In this document: one piece after another, positions 8,362 through 16,290 of the stretch
Numbering within the stretch: the stretch's first letter is position 1
Layout of the letters: each line of letters starts with the position of its first letter
Source: Geodermatophilus pulveris
Lineage (GTDB): Bacteria > Actinomycetota > Actinomycetes > Mycobacteriales > Geodermatophilaceae
Length of the DNA stretch: 64,000 bases
Direction of reading: 5' to 3'
Assembly: GCF_900188375.1 (NCBI RefSeq)
Contig: NZ_FZOO01000009.1
Span: forward strand, 124,001-188,000
Notes under the pieces: model-generated
Told to the model about the DNA's origin: nothing
The model's database searches: none
Seen by the model: the letters and a program-made list of their open reading frames with translations, nothing else
Made by a program: the position numbers and the translations under genes

Positions 8362-9009
8362 GACCCCCCGCCCGCTGTCCGCTGGTCCTCGCCGTCGCGC
8401 TGGGCGCGCTGCTGTCCGGGTGCGGTGCCCCCTCGGCCGCCGACCCGCAGGTGCTCGCGGCGGAGGAGGTGTTCGTCGACGAGCCGGTGGTGGTGCCCGA
8501 CCCGTCCGGGACGTCGGCCACGCTGCGGGTGTCGACCGACCTCGACATGGCCTGCGCCGTGGTGTCCGGGCGCGACGGGTTCCCGCACCCCCGACGCCGC
8601 CCCGGTGGCCACCCCCGGGGACGAGGTGGCCGCCGGCGCCACCGTGGTGGACGTCAGCTCGGAGTCCTCCGACTCCTTCGCCGCGTCCCGGGCGGTCGAC
8701 GGTGACCTGGCGACCGAGTGGTCCAGCGCCGGGGACGGTGACGACGCGTGGATCACGGTGGACCTCGGCCGTCCGGTCGACGTGGCCGGCCTCACCCTGC
8801 GCAGCCGGGCGATGAGCGACGGCACGTCGGTGGTCGAGACCCTCACCGTGACCGTCGACGGGGGCCGCACGTACGGGCCGTCCCAGGGCGGCACGGCCGT
8901 CGTGGTCGACGAGGTCGACCTCACCGGCCGGGTACTCCGGTTCGACGCCGAGCGCACCACCGGGGGCACCACCGGGGCGGCCGAGATCCAGGTGTTCGCG
9001 GCCCCCTGA
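8358..9009 (+). pseudogene. Frameshifted lipoprotein with F5/8-type C (discoidin) domain
   Basis: Two reading frames together make one plausible protein. Frame A starts at GTG 8358 with a lipoprotein signal (VLAVALGALLSGCG, lipobox Cys about residue 21) and reads to about 8590. Frame B continues from about 8590 to 9009 and encodes a discoidin domain (FAASRAVDGDLATEWSS, WITVDLGRPVDVAGLTL, AAEIQVFA). The switch is at a run of five C (8588-8592); removing one C joins the frames. Either a recent loss-of-function mutation or a sequence error. The intact protein would be an exported, membrane-anchored binding lipoprotein at the end of the flavoprotein-MFS operon. Confidence 0.65.
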
Positions 9010-9027
9010 GGGCGGGGGGACGGTCGC

Positions 9028-9444
9028 TCAGCGGGCGGCCGGGGCGACGTCCAGCTCGGTGAGCAGGCCGCGGACGCGGGTCTCGATCTCGTCGCGGATG
9101 GGGCGCACGGCCTCGACGCCCTTGCCCGCGGGGTCCTCCAGCGCCCAGTCGAGGTAGCGCTTGCCGGGGAAGACGGGGCAGGCGTCCCCGCAGCCCATGG
9201 TGACGACGACGTCGGAGGCCTCGACCGCCTCGGTGCTGAGCACCCTCGGCTGCTGGCCGGTGATGTCGATGCCGACCTCGGCCATCGCCTCGACGGCCGC
9301 GGGGTTGACCCGGTCGGCGGGCAGCGAGCCGGCCGAGCGGACCTCGACGGCGTCGCCGGCGAGGGAGCGCAGCCAGCCGGCCGCCATCTGGGAGCGGCCG
9401 GCGTTGTGCACGCAGACGAACAGCACGCTGGGCTTGCCGGTCAT
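9028..9444 (-). CDS. arsC: Arsenate reductase, low-molecular-weight phosphatase fold
   Basis: 138 residues, the usual length. Reduces arsenate to arsenite in the cytoplasm. The P-loop CVHNAGRS (Cys11, Arg17) starts right after strand 1, and Cys85 and Cys89 (MGCGDACP) can form the resolving-disulphide relay of thioredoxin-type ArsC. A DWALEDP segment supplies the general-acid Asp. The start overlaps the stop of the upstream arsR by four bases, so this is a two-gene arsR-arsC operon. No Acr3 or ArsB pump adjoins it; the MFS protein nearby may serve as exporter. Confidence 0.88.
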   Translation of the reverse strand: MTGKPSVLFVCVHNAGRSQMAAGWLRSLAGDAVEVRSAGSLPADRVNPAAVEAMAEVGIDITGQQPRVLSTEAVEASDVVVTMGCGDACPVFPGKRYLDWALEDPAGKGVEAVRPIRDEIETRVRGLLTELDVAPAAR

Positions 9445-9821
9445 GCGGGGACCTCCTCGGGTTCGGTCTGCCGACGCGCGGCGAAGACCGTGGCCACGGC
9501 GGACAGCGCCTCCGGGCGCACGGCGTAGTACACCCACACCCCGCGCTTCTCCCGGTCCAGGACCCCGGCCGAGTGCAGCACCTTGAGGTGGTGGCTGATC
9601 GTCGCCTGGGTGAGGTCGAAGGCCTCGTTGAGGTCGCACACGCACGCCTCGCCCCGCTCGCCGGAGGCGATCAGGCTGACCAGGCGCAGCCGGACCGGGT
9701 CGGCCAGCGCCTTGAGCAGGAGGGCGACGGACCGGGCCTGCTCCTCGCTCATGGCGGTGCCGGTCAACGGCGTGCAGCAGGCGAAGCCGGGGTCCGTCGT
9801 CTCGTCCGCGTCCGTGGCCAT
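9441..9821 (-). CDS. arsR: ArsR-family As(III)-responsive repressor with CVC site
   Basis: 126 residues. Contains the classical alpha3 metal site: ACVCDLNEAF (Cys60, Cys62) just before the recognition helix TQATISHHLKVLHSAG, and the wing REKRGVWVYYAV. An extra N-terminal Cys pair (FACCTP, 15-16) repeats the ACCTP motif found at the C-terminus of the other ArsR 4 kb away. First gene of the arsR-arsC operon. The start codon sits inside an 11-bp inverted repeat that also encloses the -10, so autorepression is very likely. Confidence 0.88.
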   Translation of the reverse strand: MATDADETTDPGFACCTPLTGTAMSEEQARSVALLLKALADPVRLRLVSLIASGERGEACVCDLNEAFDLTQATISHHLKVLHSAGVLDREKRGVWVYYAVRPEALSAVATVFAARRQTEPEEVPA

Positions 9822-9851
9822 CGACGCCCATCGTAGTGACGGGCGTCGATG
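9819..9851 (-). promoter_or_regulatory. arsR-arsC operator/promoter: 11-bp perfect inverted repeat around a leaderless -10
   Basis: CATCGACGCCC (9819-9829) and GGGCGTCGATG (9841-9851) are perfect inverted arms around an 11-bp centre. On the minus strand a TACGAT -10 (9830-9835) lies in that centre, eight bases before the ATG. The arms therefore flank the -10 and cover the start codon: a compact autorepression site. Confidence 0.6.
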
Positions 9852-9943
9852 CGGTCACCCGACGGCGGGTGGACGGGGGGTGACGACCGGGGGCGGGTGG
9901 CGCCGCTGACGGGGGCGCCGGGGGAGTCGACCGGTGGCCGACG

Positions 9944-10017
9944 TGGAGCGGGTGACGAGAATCGAACTCGCACTGTCAGCTTGGGAAGCTGATGTTCTAC
10001 CATTGAACTACACCCGC
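9944..10017 (-). tRNA. tRNA-Gly (anticodon CCC)
   Basis: Read on the minus strand: acceptor GCGGGTG pairs with CACCCGC, discriminator T, and CCA is encoded (9944-9946). The D-arm contains GTTCAATGGTAGAAC, the anticodon stem TCAGC/GCTGA encloses the loop TTCCCAA giving anticodon CCC, and the T-loop is TTCGATT. All stems pair. It decodes GGG, and sits just upstream of the hybrid sensor kinase's 3' end. Confidence 0.95.
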
Positions 10018-10034
10018 GTGGTGCGTCGACGAGC

Positions 10035-12743
10035 CTACCGGAGCGCCCCGTCCGTGGGCAGCGGGGGCCCACCCGAGCGGATGACCACCGTGGTGCCCGA
10101 CGGGCCGGGGGTGGCGGTGACCTCCCCGACGGCGCTCATCAGCATCGAGCCCCGGCCCCGGTCCATGCTCGGCACCCGCTCCCGCCAGCGGCCGTGGTCC
10201 CGGACGGCGACCTCCACCAGCCCGCCGGCCACCTCGACGTGCACGTCGACGACCGGCTCGGCCGGGTCCTGGGCGTGCTCGATCGCGTTCGTCGCCGCCT
10301 CGCACACCGCGAGCACGAGGTCGTAGGCGCGGTCGCCGTCCACGCCGGCCTCGGCGAACAGCGTCCGCAGCCTGCGGCGCAGCACCGGGACCGACGAGGC
10401 GGCCGACGGCAGCCGCCAGTGCCGCCGGACGACGGCCCGCGCCGGTACCGCCGGCGGCGCGGACGACGGCTGGCGGGGGTGCGGCGGGGCCGGGGGGGCC
10501 GCGTCCGGGTCCGGCGCGACGGGTGCCGGCGGGGGCGGGGTGCCCGGCCGCGCGCTCGCCGCGGCCCCGGCCGCACGACCGGCGGCGCGCTCGAGCACCG
10601 CCCGCAGCCGCGCGACCAGCTCCGCGGACTCGAACGGCTTGGCCAGGTAGTCGTCGACACCGGCGTCGAAGCCCTCGACCGCGGCCTCCTGGCCGGCCCG
10701 GGCGGTGAGCATGACCACCGGCACGTCGCGCAGGGCCGGGTCCACGCGCAGCGCCCGCAGCAGGCCGAAGCCGTCCAGCGCGGGCATCATCACGTCGGTC
10801 AGGACGACGTCGGGCCGCGCGGCGGCCACGGCGGCCAGCGCCTCCTGGCCGTTGGTCGCGGTCCACACGGTGAACAGCGGGGACAGCAGCCGGGTCAGGT
10901 AGGCCCGCATGTCGGCGTTGTCGTCCACGACCAGCACGCTGGCGCCGGTGCCGGCTGCGGCCGGGCGGGAGCCGGCGGCATCGACGGCGTCGTCCCACGG
11001 CGTGACGACGCCGCCGCGCGCCGAGGGCGACGGGACGGCCGGACCGCCGGCCGGGGCGTCGGGCTCGCCGAACGGCACCCGGACGGTGAACGTGCTGCCG
11101 ACGCCGGGTTCGCTGGTCGCGGTCACCTCGCCGCCGTGCAGGGTGACCAGCTCGCGGGCCAGCGCCAGCCCGAGCCCGGTGCCCTCCCGGCTGCGCGCGG
11201 CCGTGCCGCTGCCGCGGTGGAAGCGCTCGAACAGCAGTGGCAGCTCCGCGCGGGGGATGCCCACCCCGGTGTCGGCGACGGTGAGCACCAGGGAGTCGCC
11301 GTCGGCCCGCAGCGAGACGTCGATGCCCCCGACGAAGGTGTACTTGACCGCGTTGGCCACCAGGTTGAGGACGATCTTCTCCCACATCCGCGGGTCCACG
11401 TACGCCGGGCGGTCCAGCGGCGGGCAGTCGACCGACAGGCGCAGCCCCGCGCGCTCGGCGGCGGCCCGCAGCACCCCGGCCAGCTCCGCGGTGAGGGCGG
11501 GGACGTCGGTCTCCACCCGGACCGCCGACGCCCGGCCGGCCTCGATGCTGACGAACTCCAGCAGGTCGTTGACCAGCCGCTGCAGCCGCTGGCCGTTGCG
11601 CAGCGCCAGGGTCAGCGAGCCGCGGACGTCGTCGGGCAGCGCCGTCCCGGCCGCGGCGAGGGTGTCGGAGAGCGGGCCGAGGAGCAGCGTGAGCGGGGTG
11701 CGCAGCTCGTGGCTGACGTTGGCGAAGAACGCCGTCTTGGCCCGGTCCAGCTCGGCCAGCGCCTCGGCGCGGGCCCGCTCCTCGGCGTAGGCGCGGGCGT
11801 TGCGCACGGCGGCGGTGAACTGGCCGGCGAGCAGCTCGTGGAAGGAGCGGTACTCCCCGTCCAGCGCGCGGTTGGGGTTCACGCCGAGCACGAGCGCGCC
11901 GAGGTGCTCGCCGTCCGCACCGTCGAGGGGCAGGACGACGGCCTCGGTGACCGGGTCGCCGAACGGGCCGCCGTGGACGCCGAGGGCGGCGACCGCGGGG
12001 GGCAGCAGCCCGCCGGGGCCGGCCGCCGTCCCCGGCAGCGACTCCGCGGTGCAGCCGACCACGGCCGCGCGGCGCAGCCCGTCCGGGCCGGCCAGGTACA
12101 CCGCTGCGAACGGGACGTCGAGGGCGCCGCCGGCCAGCGCGGCGGTCATCGCCGTGACCGTGGCCGTCTCGTCAGCGAGCCCCCCGGACGACGACGCGAC
12201 GTCGTGCAGCAGCCCCTGGCGCCGCTCGGCCAGCACCTGGCGGGTGACCTCCGTGCAGACCGCGTGCATGCCTGCGACCCGGCCGTCGTCGCCGTAGGCG
12301 GGTGCGTGCGAGACGGTGAAGTAGGTCTCCTCGCGGTAGCCGGCCCGCTCGAGCAGCAGCAGCAGCTGCGGGATCCACGACGCCTCGCGGGTGGCCATCG
12401 CGTGCTCCACCGGCCCCTGCAGCGCCGCCCAGCCCTCGGCCAGGGTGACCCGCAGGTCCTCGCCGATGGCGGCGGGGTGCTTGGTGCCGATCAGCGTCGC
12501 GTAGGCGTCGTTGTAGAACTGCGTGTACCGCGGCCCCCAGGCCAGGATCATCGGGAACCGCGAGACCAGCACGGTGCGGACGGCGTGCCGCAGGCCGGCC
12601 GGCCACTCCCCGACCGGGCCCACCGGCGTCGTGGACCAGTCGAAGGCGGCCATCAGCCGGCCGTTCGCGCCGCCGTCAGCGAAGAGCTCGTCGTCCCCCG
12701 GGGCGTGCGGCGGGGAGGCGTGCGTGCCCACGTGCCGGCGCAC
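10035..12743 (-). CDS. Hybrid sensor histidine kinase with receiver and C-terminal RsbW-like ATPase
   Basis: 902 residues with four functional modules. A PAS-like sensor (about 35-170), a GAF domain (about 175-320), HisKA with FANVSHELRTPL (His345), a HATPase (N-box NLVANAVKY, DTGVGIP, GTGLGLALA), a receiver (VLVVDDN, phospho-acceptor Asp650 in TDVMMPALDG, LAKPF), a 40-residue Pro/Ala linker, and a second ATPase of the anti-sigma/RsbW type (EAATNAIEHA, RDHGRW, GRGSMLMSAVGEV) at about 772-892. The last module suggests control of an anti-anti-sigma/sigma-B-like pathway. No transmembrane segment, so it is cytoplasmic. GTG 12743 has a GGGAG too close to it; GTG 12731 is an alternative. Confidence 0.85.
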   Translation of the reverse strand: MRRHVGTHASPPHAPGDDELFADGGANGRLMAAFDWSTTPVGPVGEWPAGLRHAVRTVLVSRFPMILAWGPRYTQFYNDAYATLIGTKHPAAIGEDLRVTLAEGWAALQGPVEHAMATREASWIPQLLLLLERAGYREETYFTVSHAPAYGDDGRVAGMHAVCTEVTRQVLAERRQGLLHDVASSSGGLADETATVTAMTAALAGGALDVPFAAVYLAGPDGLRRAAVVGCTAESLPGTAAGPGGLLPPAVAALGVHGGPFGDPVTEAVVLPLDGADGEHLGALVLGVNPNRALDGEYRSFHELLAGQFTAAVRNARAYAEERARAEALAELDRAKTAFFANVSHELRTPLTLLLGPLSDTLAAAGTALPDDVRGSLTLALRNGQRLQRLVNDLLEFVSIEAGRASAVRVETDVPALTAELAGVLRAAAERAGLRLSVDCPPLDRPAYVDPRMWEKIVLNLVANAVKYTFVGGIDVSLRADGDSLVLTVADTGVGIPRAELPLLFERFHRGSGTAARSREGTGLGLALARELVTLHGGEVTATSEPGVGSTFTVRVPFGEPDAPAGGPAVPSPSARGGVVTPWDDAVDAAGSRPAAAGTGASVLVVDDNADMRAYLTRLLSPLFTVWTATNGQEALAAVAAARPDVVLTDVMMPALDGFGLLRALRVDPALRDVPVVMLTARAGQEAAVEGFDAGVDDYLAKPFESAELVARLRAVLERAAGRAAGAAASARPGTPPPPAPVAPDPDAAPPAPPHPRQPSSAPPAVPARAVVRRHWRLPSAASSVPVLRRRLRTLFAEAGVDGDRAYDLVLAVCEAATNAIEHAQDPAEPVVDVHVEVAGGLVEVAVRDHGRWRERVPSMDRGRGSMLMSAVGEVTATPGPSGTTVVIRSGGPPLPTDGALR

Positions 12744-12869
12744 CTCCCGTGCTGGTCGTCCGCGCCCGCCGGACGTGTCCCGGGCGCGCGTCGTCGGCGG
12801 TGCCCGGCGGGCCGGGTACCGGGACCGGAACGCTACCCGTGTGGGCGGCCGCGCCGGACCCGGCCCCGG

Positions 12870-15566
12870 TCAGACCGCCCAGCCGGGGCAGGTGACCGCG
12901 CAGCCGGTCGACAGCACCGGCCGCAGGGCCGCGAAGGCCGCGCTGCGCACCAGCCGCTGGCCACCCGGACCGGTGCGCACCTCCGGCCCGCCGGCGCCCG
13001 CGTCCGGGCCGCCGGTGCCGTCGCCGGCCCCCGGCCCGGGGGTGCCCGGGTCCGCGGGGGTGTCGCCGCCCGGGCCGGGAGCGGCCTGGGTGACGTAGCT
13101 CAGCGCCGCGGTGAGCACCTCCTGCTCCCGGCCGTCCGCGGAGAAGACGTGCACGTCGTAGACGCCCTCGACGCGGGCCGGCGCCCGGAAGTCCAGCCGG
13201 GTGCCGGTGGTGCGCAGCACCTCGGCGGCCGCGGTGTCGCCGACCCGGACCCGCGCTCCCGCGGGGATCGCGGTGCCGGTGAGCGTCACCGTGGTGCCGC
13301 CGTCCACGCCCACCACGGCCGGGCTCACCGAGGTGATGCCGAACGGGCCGGTACCGGGGTAGGTCACCTCGCCGCCGGGGGCCGGGCTGTCGGGGGCCGG
13401 GCTGCCGCCCGGGTCGCCGGGGCCGGGGCCGTCGGCGGCGTCCGGGGTCGGCGCACCCGGGGGCACGTCCACACCCGGCGCGTCCGGCGGGGTCCCCGGC
13501 GAGGTCGGGGCGTCGGGCGCGGGAGCGCCGTCCCCCGGGGGCGGGCTGCCGGGGCCGTCCGGGACGGACCCGTCCGTCCCGTCGCCGCCGGGCGGGCTGC
13601 CGCCGGGCCCGTTGCCGCCGGACCCGGGGTCGCCGGGAGCCGGGGTGCCGGTGCCGGGGTCGCCGGGAACCGGGTCGCCCGGGGTGGGGGTGCCCGCGCC
13701 GGGGTCACCCGGGGCCGGGGTGCCGGCGTCCGGGCCGCCGCCGGAGCCGCCCTCCGGGGGCGTGCCGCCGTCGGGTGCCGGCCCGCCGGGGGTGTCCCCG
13801 CCGGGAGCGGGGGTGCCGGGTGCCGGTGCGCCGTCGGCGGGCGGCGGCGCGGCCGCCGTCCCGACCAGGAGCGGCGCGGCGTGGGTGCGGCCCAGGGCGG
13901 CGCCGTCGCGGTCGAGCTGGACGGTCAGCACGTAGCGGCCGTCGCCGAGCTCGACCGTGGGGGAGAGGGCGAGCTCCGCAGGTGACCCGGCGGTCCCGAG
14001 GGCGAAGCGCGCCGTCCCGCTGTCGTCGGTGGCCAGGGTGGTGCCGCCCACGGTGAGCTCGGCGCCGGAGACCGCCCAGACCTCGCCCTGGTGCTCCATG
14101 CCGAGGCCGACCGTGAGGCCGTAGTCCCCGGTACCGGGCGCGCCGCCGGCGGTCACCCGGGGGGTCACGACGCCGGCGGGGGCCGACATCGAGCTGAAGG
14201 CGTAGGCGACGCCGTCGGCGGTGCGGGCCGGCAGGCGGCTCAGCGAGAGGCGGCCGCCGGTGACCGACCGGCCGGCGAACGCCGCGACCGGGTCGGCGTC
14301 CTCGAGCAGGGCCGACCGCAGCTGCTCCGGCGTCGCGGCGGGCATCGCCTGCCGGTAGAGCGCGACGGCGCCGGCCACCTGTGGCGAGGCGATCGAGGTG
14401 CCGTTGATGACCCGGTAGCCGCCGTCGTTCCAGGTGGTGAACACCCAGCTCCCGGGGGCGAAGAGGTCCACCGAGGTGGCGCCCCACGCGGAGAAGTCGC
14501 TGACGGCGTCGGCCGCGTCGGAGGCGCCGACGGTGATCACGTTGGGCTCGGTCAGGCTGGCCGGGTACAGCGGCGCGGCGTCCCGGTCCTGTGCGTCGTT
14601 GCCGGCGGCGACGACGACCACCACGCCCCTGCTGGCGGCGTAGGAGACGGCCGAGCGCAGGTTGTCCAGCGCCCACCCGCTGACCGGCCCGCCCCAGGAG
14701 GCGTTGACGACGTCGGCCCCGTGGTCGGCCGCGTAGCGGATGGCCTCGGCGCCCAGGACGACGTCGACCCCCTCCCCGCTGCCGATGACCAGCGGCATGA
14801 TCGTCACGCCGGGCGCGACCCCGGCGGTGCCCTGCCCGTTGCCCGCGCGGGCACCCACGGCACCGGCGACGCTGGCGCCGTGCGTGCCGCCCGCGCCGTT
14901 GTCGACGTCCGGGCTGTCGGTCGTGAAGTTCCAGCCGTGGCAGTCGCCGGCCCGGCCGTTGCCGTCGGTGTCCGTGTCGCCGCACACCTCGGCCGGGTTG
15001 GTCCACAGCGCGCCGGCGAGGTCGGGGTGCTCGGCGTCGTAGCCGGTGTCGACCACGGCGACGACCACGTCCTCGCCGGCGCCGACGTCCCAGCCGGTGG
15101 TCGCGTCGGCGTCGGCGTCCGCGCGCGCCGCCTGGCCGTAGGCGTTGCTGCCGGTGTTCTCCAGGTTCCAGCCGTACTGCGGCCAGTAGGGGTCGGTCAC
15201 CGTCCCGGCGGCCACGGGGACCGTCGGGGAGAACTCCGCGTCGGCGACGCCGGGCAGTGCCTCGAGCTGCTGCGGGGCCAGGCCGTCGGTGGCCGCCAGC
15301 ACCCGCTGGCCGCCCACGACCTGCGCGGTGACGACGCCGTCGGCGCCGCCCACCGCCCGCGCCAGGTCGGCCGGGACGACGCCCGGGGCGGGGGTGAGCA
15401 CGAAGCGGGTCAGCCCGTCGCCGGGGCCGAACTCGGTGGCCTCGCGCACGTCGGGCGCGGCCAGCGCGCTGATCGCGGCGGCGCCGACGTAGCCGGCCAC
15501 CACGGAGCCGACCAGCACGACGGACAGGCCGCCGCGGCGCAGTACCGCTGCTCGGGATCGGGACAC
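12870..15566 (-). CDS. Secreted subtilisin-like serine protease (S8) with Pro-rich repeats and IPT domain
   Basis: About 898 residues. Signal peptide or anchor at 13-37, propeptide-like region (about 50-125), then an S8 domain with complete triad: Asp173 (VVAVVDTGYD), His229 (GGTHGASVAG), oxyanion Asn323 (AAGNDA) and Ser391 (INGTSIASPQVAGA). After a beta-rich segment come roughly 150 residues of degenerate Pro-Gly-Asp-Thr repeats (units like PAPGDPGAGTP), an IPT/TIG domain (ITSVSPAVVGVDGGTTVTL), a second Pro/Gly-rich stretch, and a tail with two Cys. The repeats are probably a cell-wall-spanning stalk. GTG 15566 follows GGAGGG. Cleavage target unknown. Confidence 0.85.
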   Translation of the reverse strand: MSRSRAAVLRRGGLSVVLVGSVVAGYVGAAAISALAAPDVREATEFGPGDGLTRFVLTPAPGVVPADLARAVGGADGVVTAQVVGGQRVLAATDGLAPQQLEALPGVADAEFSPTVPVAAGTVTDPYWPQYGWNLENTGSNAYGQAARADADADATTGWDVGAGEDVVVAVVDTGYDAEHPDLAGALWTNPAEVCGDTDTDGNGRAGDCHGWNFTTDSPDVDNGAGGTHGASVAGAVGARAGNGQGTAGVAPGVTIMPLVIGSGEGVDVVLGAEAIRYAADHGADVVNASWGGPVSGWALDNLRSAVSYAASRGVVVVVAAGNDAQDRDAAPLYPASLTEPNVITVGASDAADAVSDFSAWGATSVDLFAPGSWVFTTWNDGGYRVINGTSIASPQVAGAVALYRQAMPAATPEQLRSALLEDADPVAAFAGRSVTGGRLSLSRLPARTADGVAYAFSSMSAPAGVVTPRVTAGGAPGTGDYGLTVGLGMEHQGEVWAVSGAELTVGGTTLATDDSGTARFALGTAGSPAELALSPTVELGDGRYVLTVQLDRDGAALGRTHAAPLLVGTAAAPPPADGAPAPGTPAPGGDTPGGPAPDGGTPPEGGSGGGPDAGTPAPGDPGAGTPTPGDPVPGDPGTGTPAPGDPGSGGNGPGGSPPGGDGTDGSVPDGPGSPPPGDGAPAPDAPTSPGTPPDAPGVDVPPGAPTPDAADGPGPGDPGGSPAPDSPAPGGEVTYPGTGPFGITSVSPAVVGVDGGTTVTLTGTAIPAGARVRVGDTAAAEVLRTTGTRLDFRAPARVEGVYDVHVFSADGREQEVLTAALSYVTQAAPGPGGDTPADPGTPGPGAGDGTGGPDAGAGGPEVRTGPGGQRLVRSAAFAALRPVLSTGCAVTCPGWAV

Positions 15567-15686
15567 GGACCCTCCACTCCACGGAGCCGGCCGGAGCGGG
15601 CCAGCGGGAGGGGATCGACGCGCCCGGCCCTCCGGTTGAGGGCCGCGCGCCGGATCCGCCCCGGAGGAGGGAGGAACGGTGGTCCC

Positions 15687-15692
15687 TACACT
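15687..15692 (+). promoter_or_regulatory. Candidate leaderless -10 of dcd (TACACT)
   Basis: TACACT ends seven bases before the dcd ATG. A purine-rich GGAGGAGGGAGG lies upstream (15663-15674) but is 25 bases from this ATG; it would instead suit an in-frame GTG at 15679. Confidence 0.45.
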
Positions 15693-15699
15693 CCGCCGC

Positions 15700-16290
15700 A
15701 TGCTGCTGTCCGACCGCGACATCACCGCTGCGATCGCCGAGGGCCGGCTGGGCATCGACCCCTACGACGCGGCGCTGGTGCAGCCCTCGAGCATCGACGT
15801 GCGGCTGGACCGCTTCTTCCGGGTGTTCAACAACGCGCGCTACACCCACATCGACCCGGCGCAGCAGCAGGACGACCTGACCACCCTCGTCGAGCCCGAC
15901 GGCGACGAGCCCTTCGTGCTGCACCCCGGGGAGTTCGTGCTCGGCTCGACGCTCGAGGTGGTGTCCGTCCCCGACGACGTCGCAGCAAGACTGGAAGGGA
16001 AGTCGAGTCTGGGGCGTCTCGGACTGCTGACCCACTCCACCGCGGGCTTCGTCGACCCCGGGTTCTCCGGGCACATCACCCTGGAGCTGTCCAACGTGGC
16101 CAACCTGCCGATCACGTTGTGGCCGGGCATGAAGATCGGCCAGCTGTGCATGTTCCGGCTCACCAGCCCGGCCGAGCACCCGTACGGGTCGGCGGTCTAC
16201 GGCTCGCGCTACCAGGACCAGCGCGGCCCGACGCCGTCGCGGTCCTTCCGCAACTTCACCCGCGCCGAGACGCGGCGTCCGGCTCCCTGA
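15700..16290 (+). CDS. dcd: dCTP deaminase
   Basis: 196 residues. Converts dCTP to dUTP, or directly to dUMP in the bifunctional actinobacterial form, feeding dTMP synthesis. Starts with the family-typical MLLSDRDI; then SSIDVRLD, the active-site segment [23 protein letters not shown], and ITLELSN with the catalytic Glu. The C-terminal lid [18 protein letters not shown] is present. ATG 15700 is chosen from the conserved N-terminus and the -10 seven bases upstream. Its last 35 bases overlap the convergent MFS gene. Confidence 0.93.
   Translation: MLLSDRDITAAIAEGRLGIDPYDAALVQPSSIDVRLDRFFRVFNNARYTHIDPAQQQDDLTTLVEPDGDEPFVLHPGEFVLGSTLEVVSVPDDVAARLEGKSSLGRLGLLTHSTAGFVDPGFSGHITLELSNVANLPITLWPGMKIGQLCMFRLTSPAEHPYGSAVYGSRYQDQRGPTPSRSFRNFTRAETRRPAP

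Noticed and set aside
13400-13800. Tandem repeats resembling a CRISPR array or minisatellite locus
   Set aside because: They encode the Pro/Gly-rich stalk of the subtilase in frame; units are degenerate and contiguous without spacers.
10194-13985. 1263-codon plus-strand frame across the hybrid kinase and protease
   Set aside because: Antisense of two well-supported minus-strand genes; no start context and no motifs.
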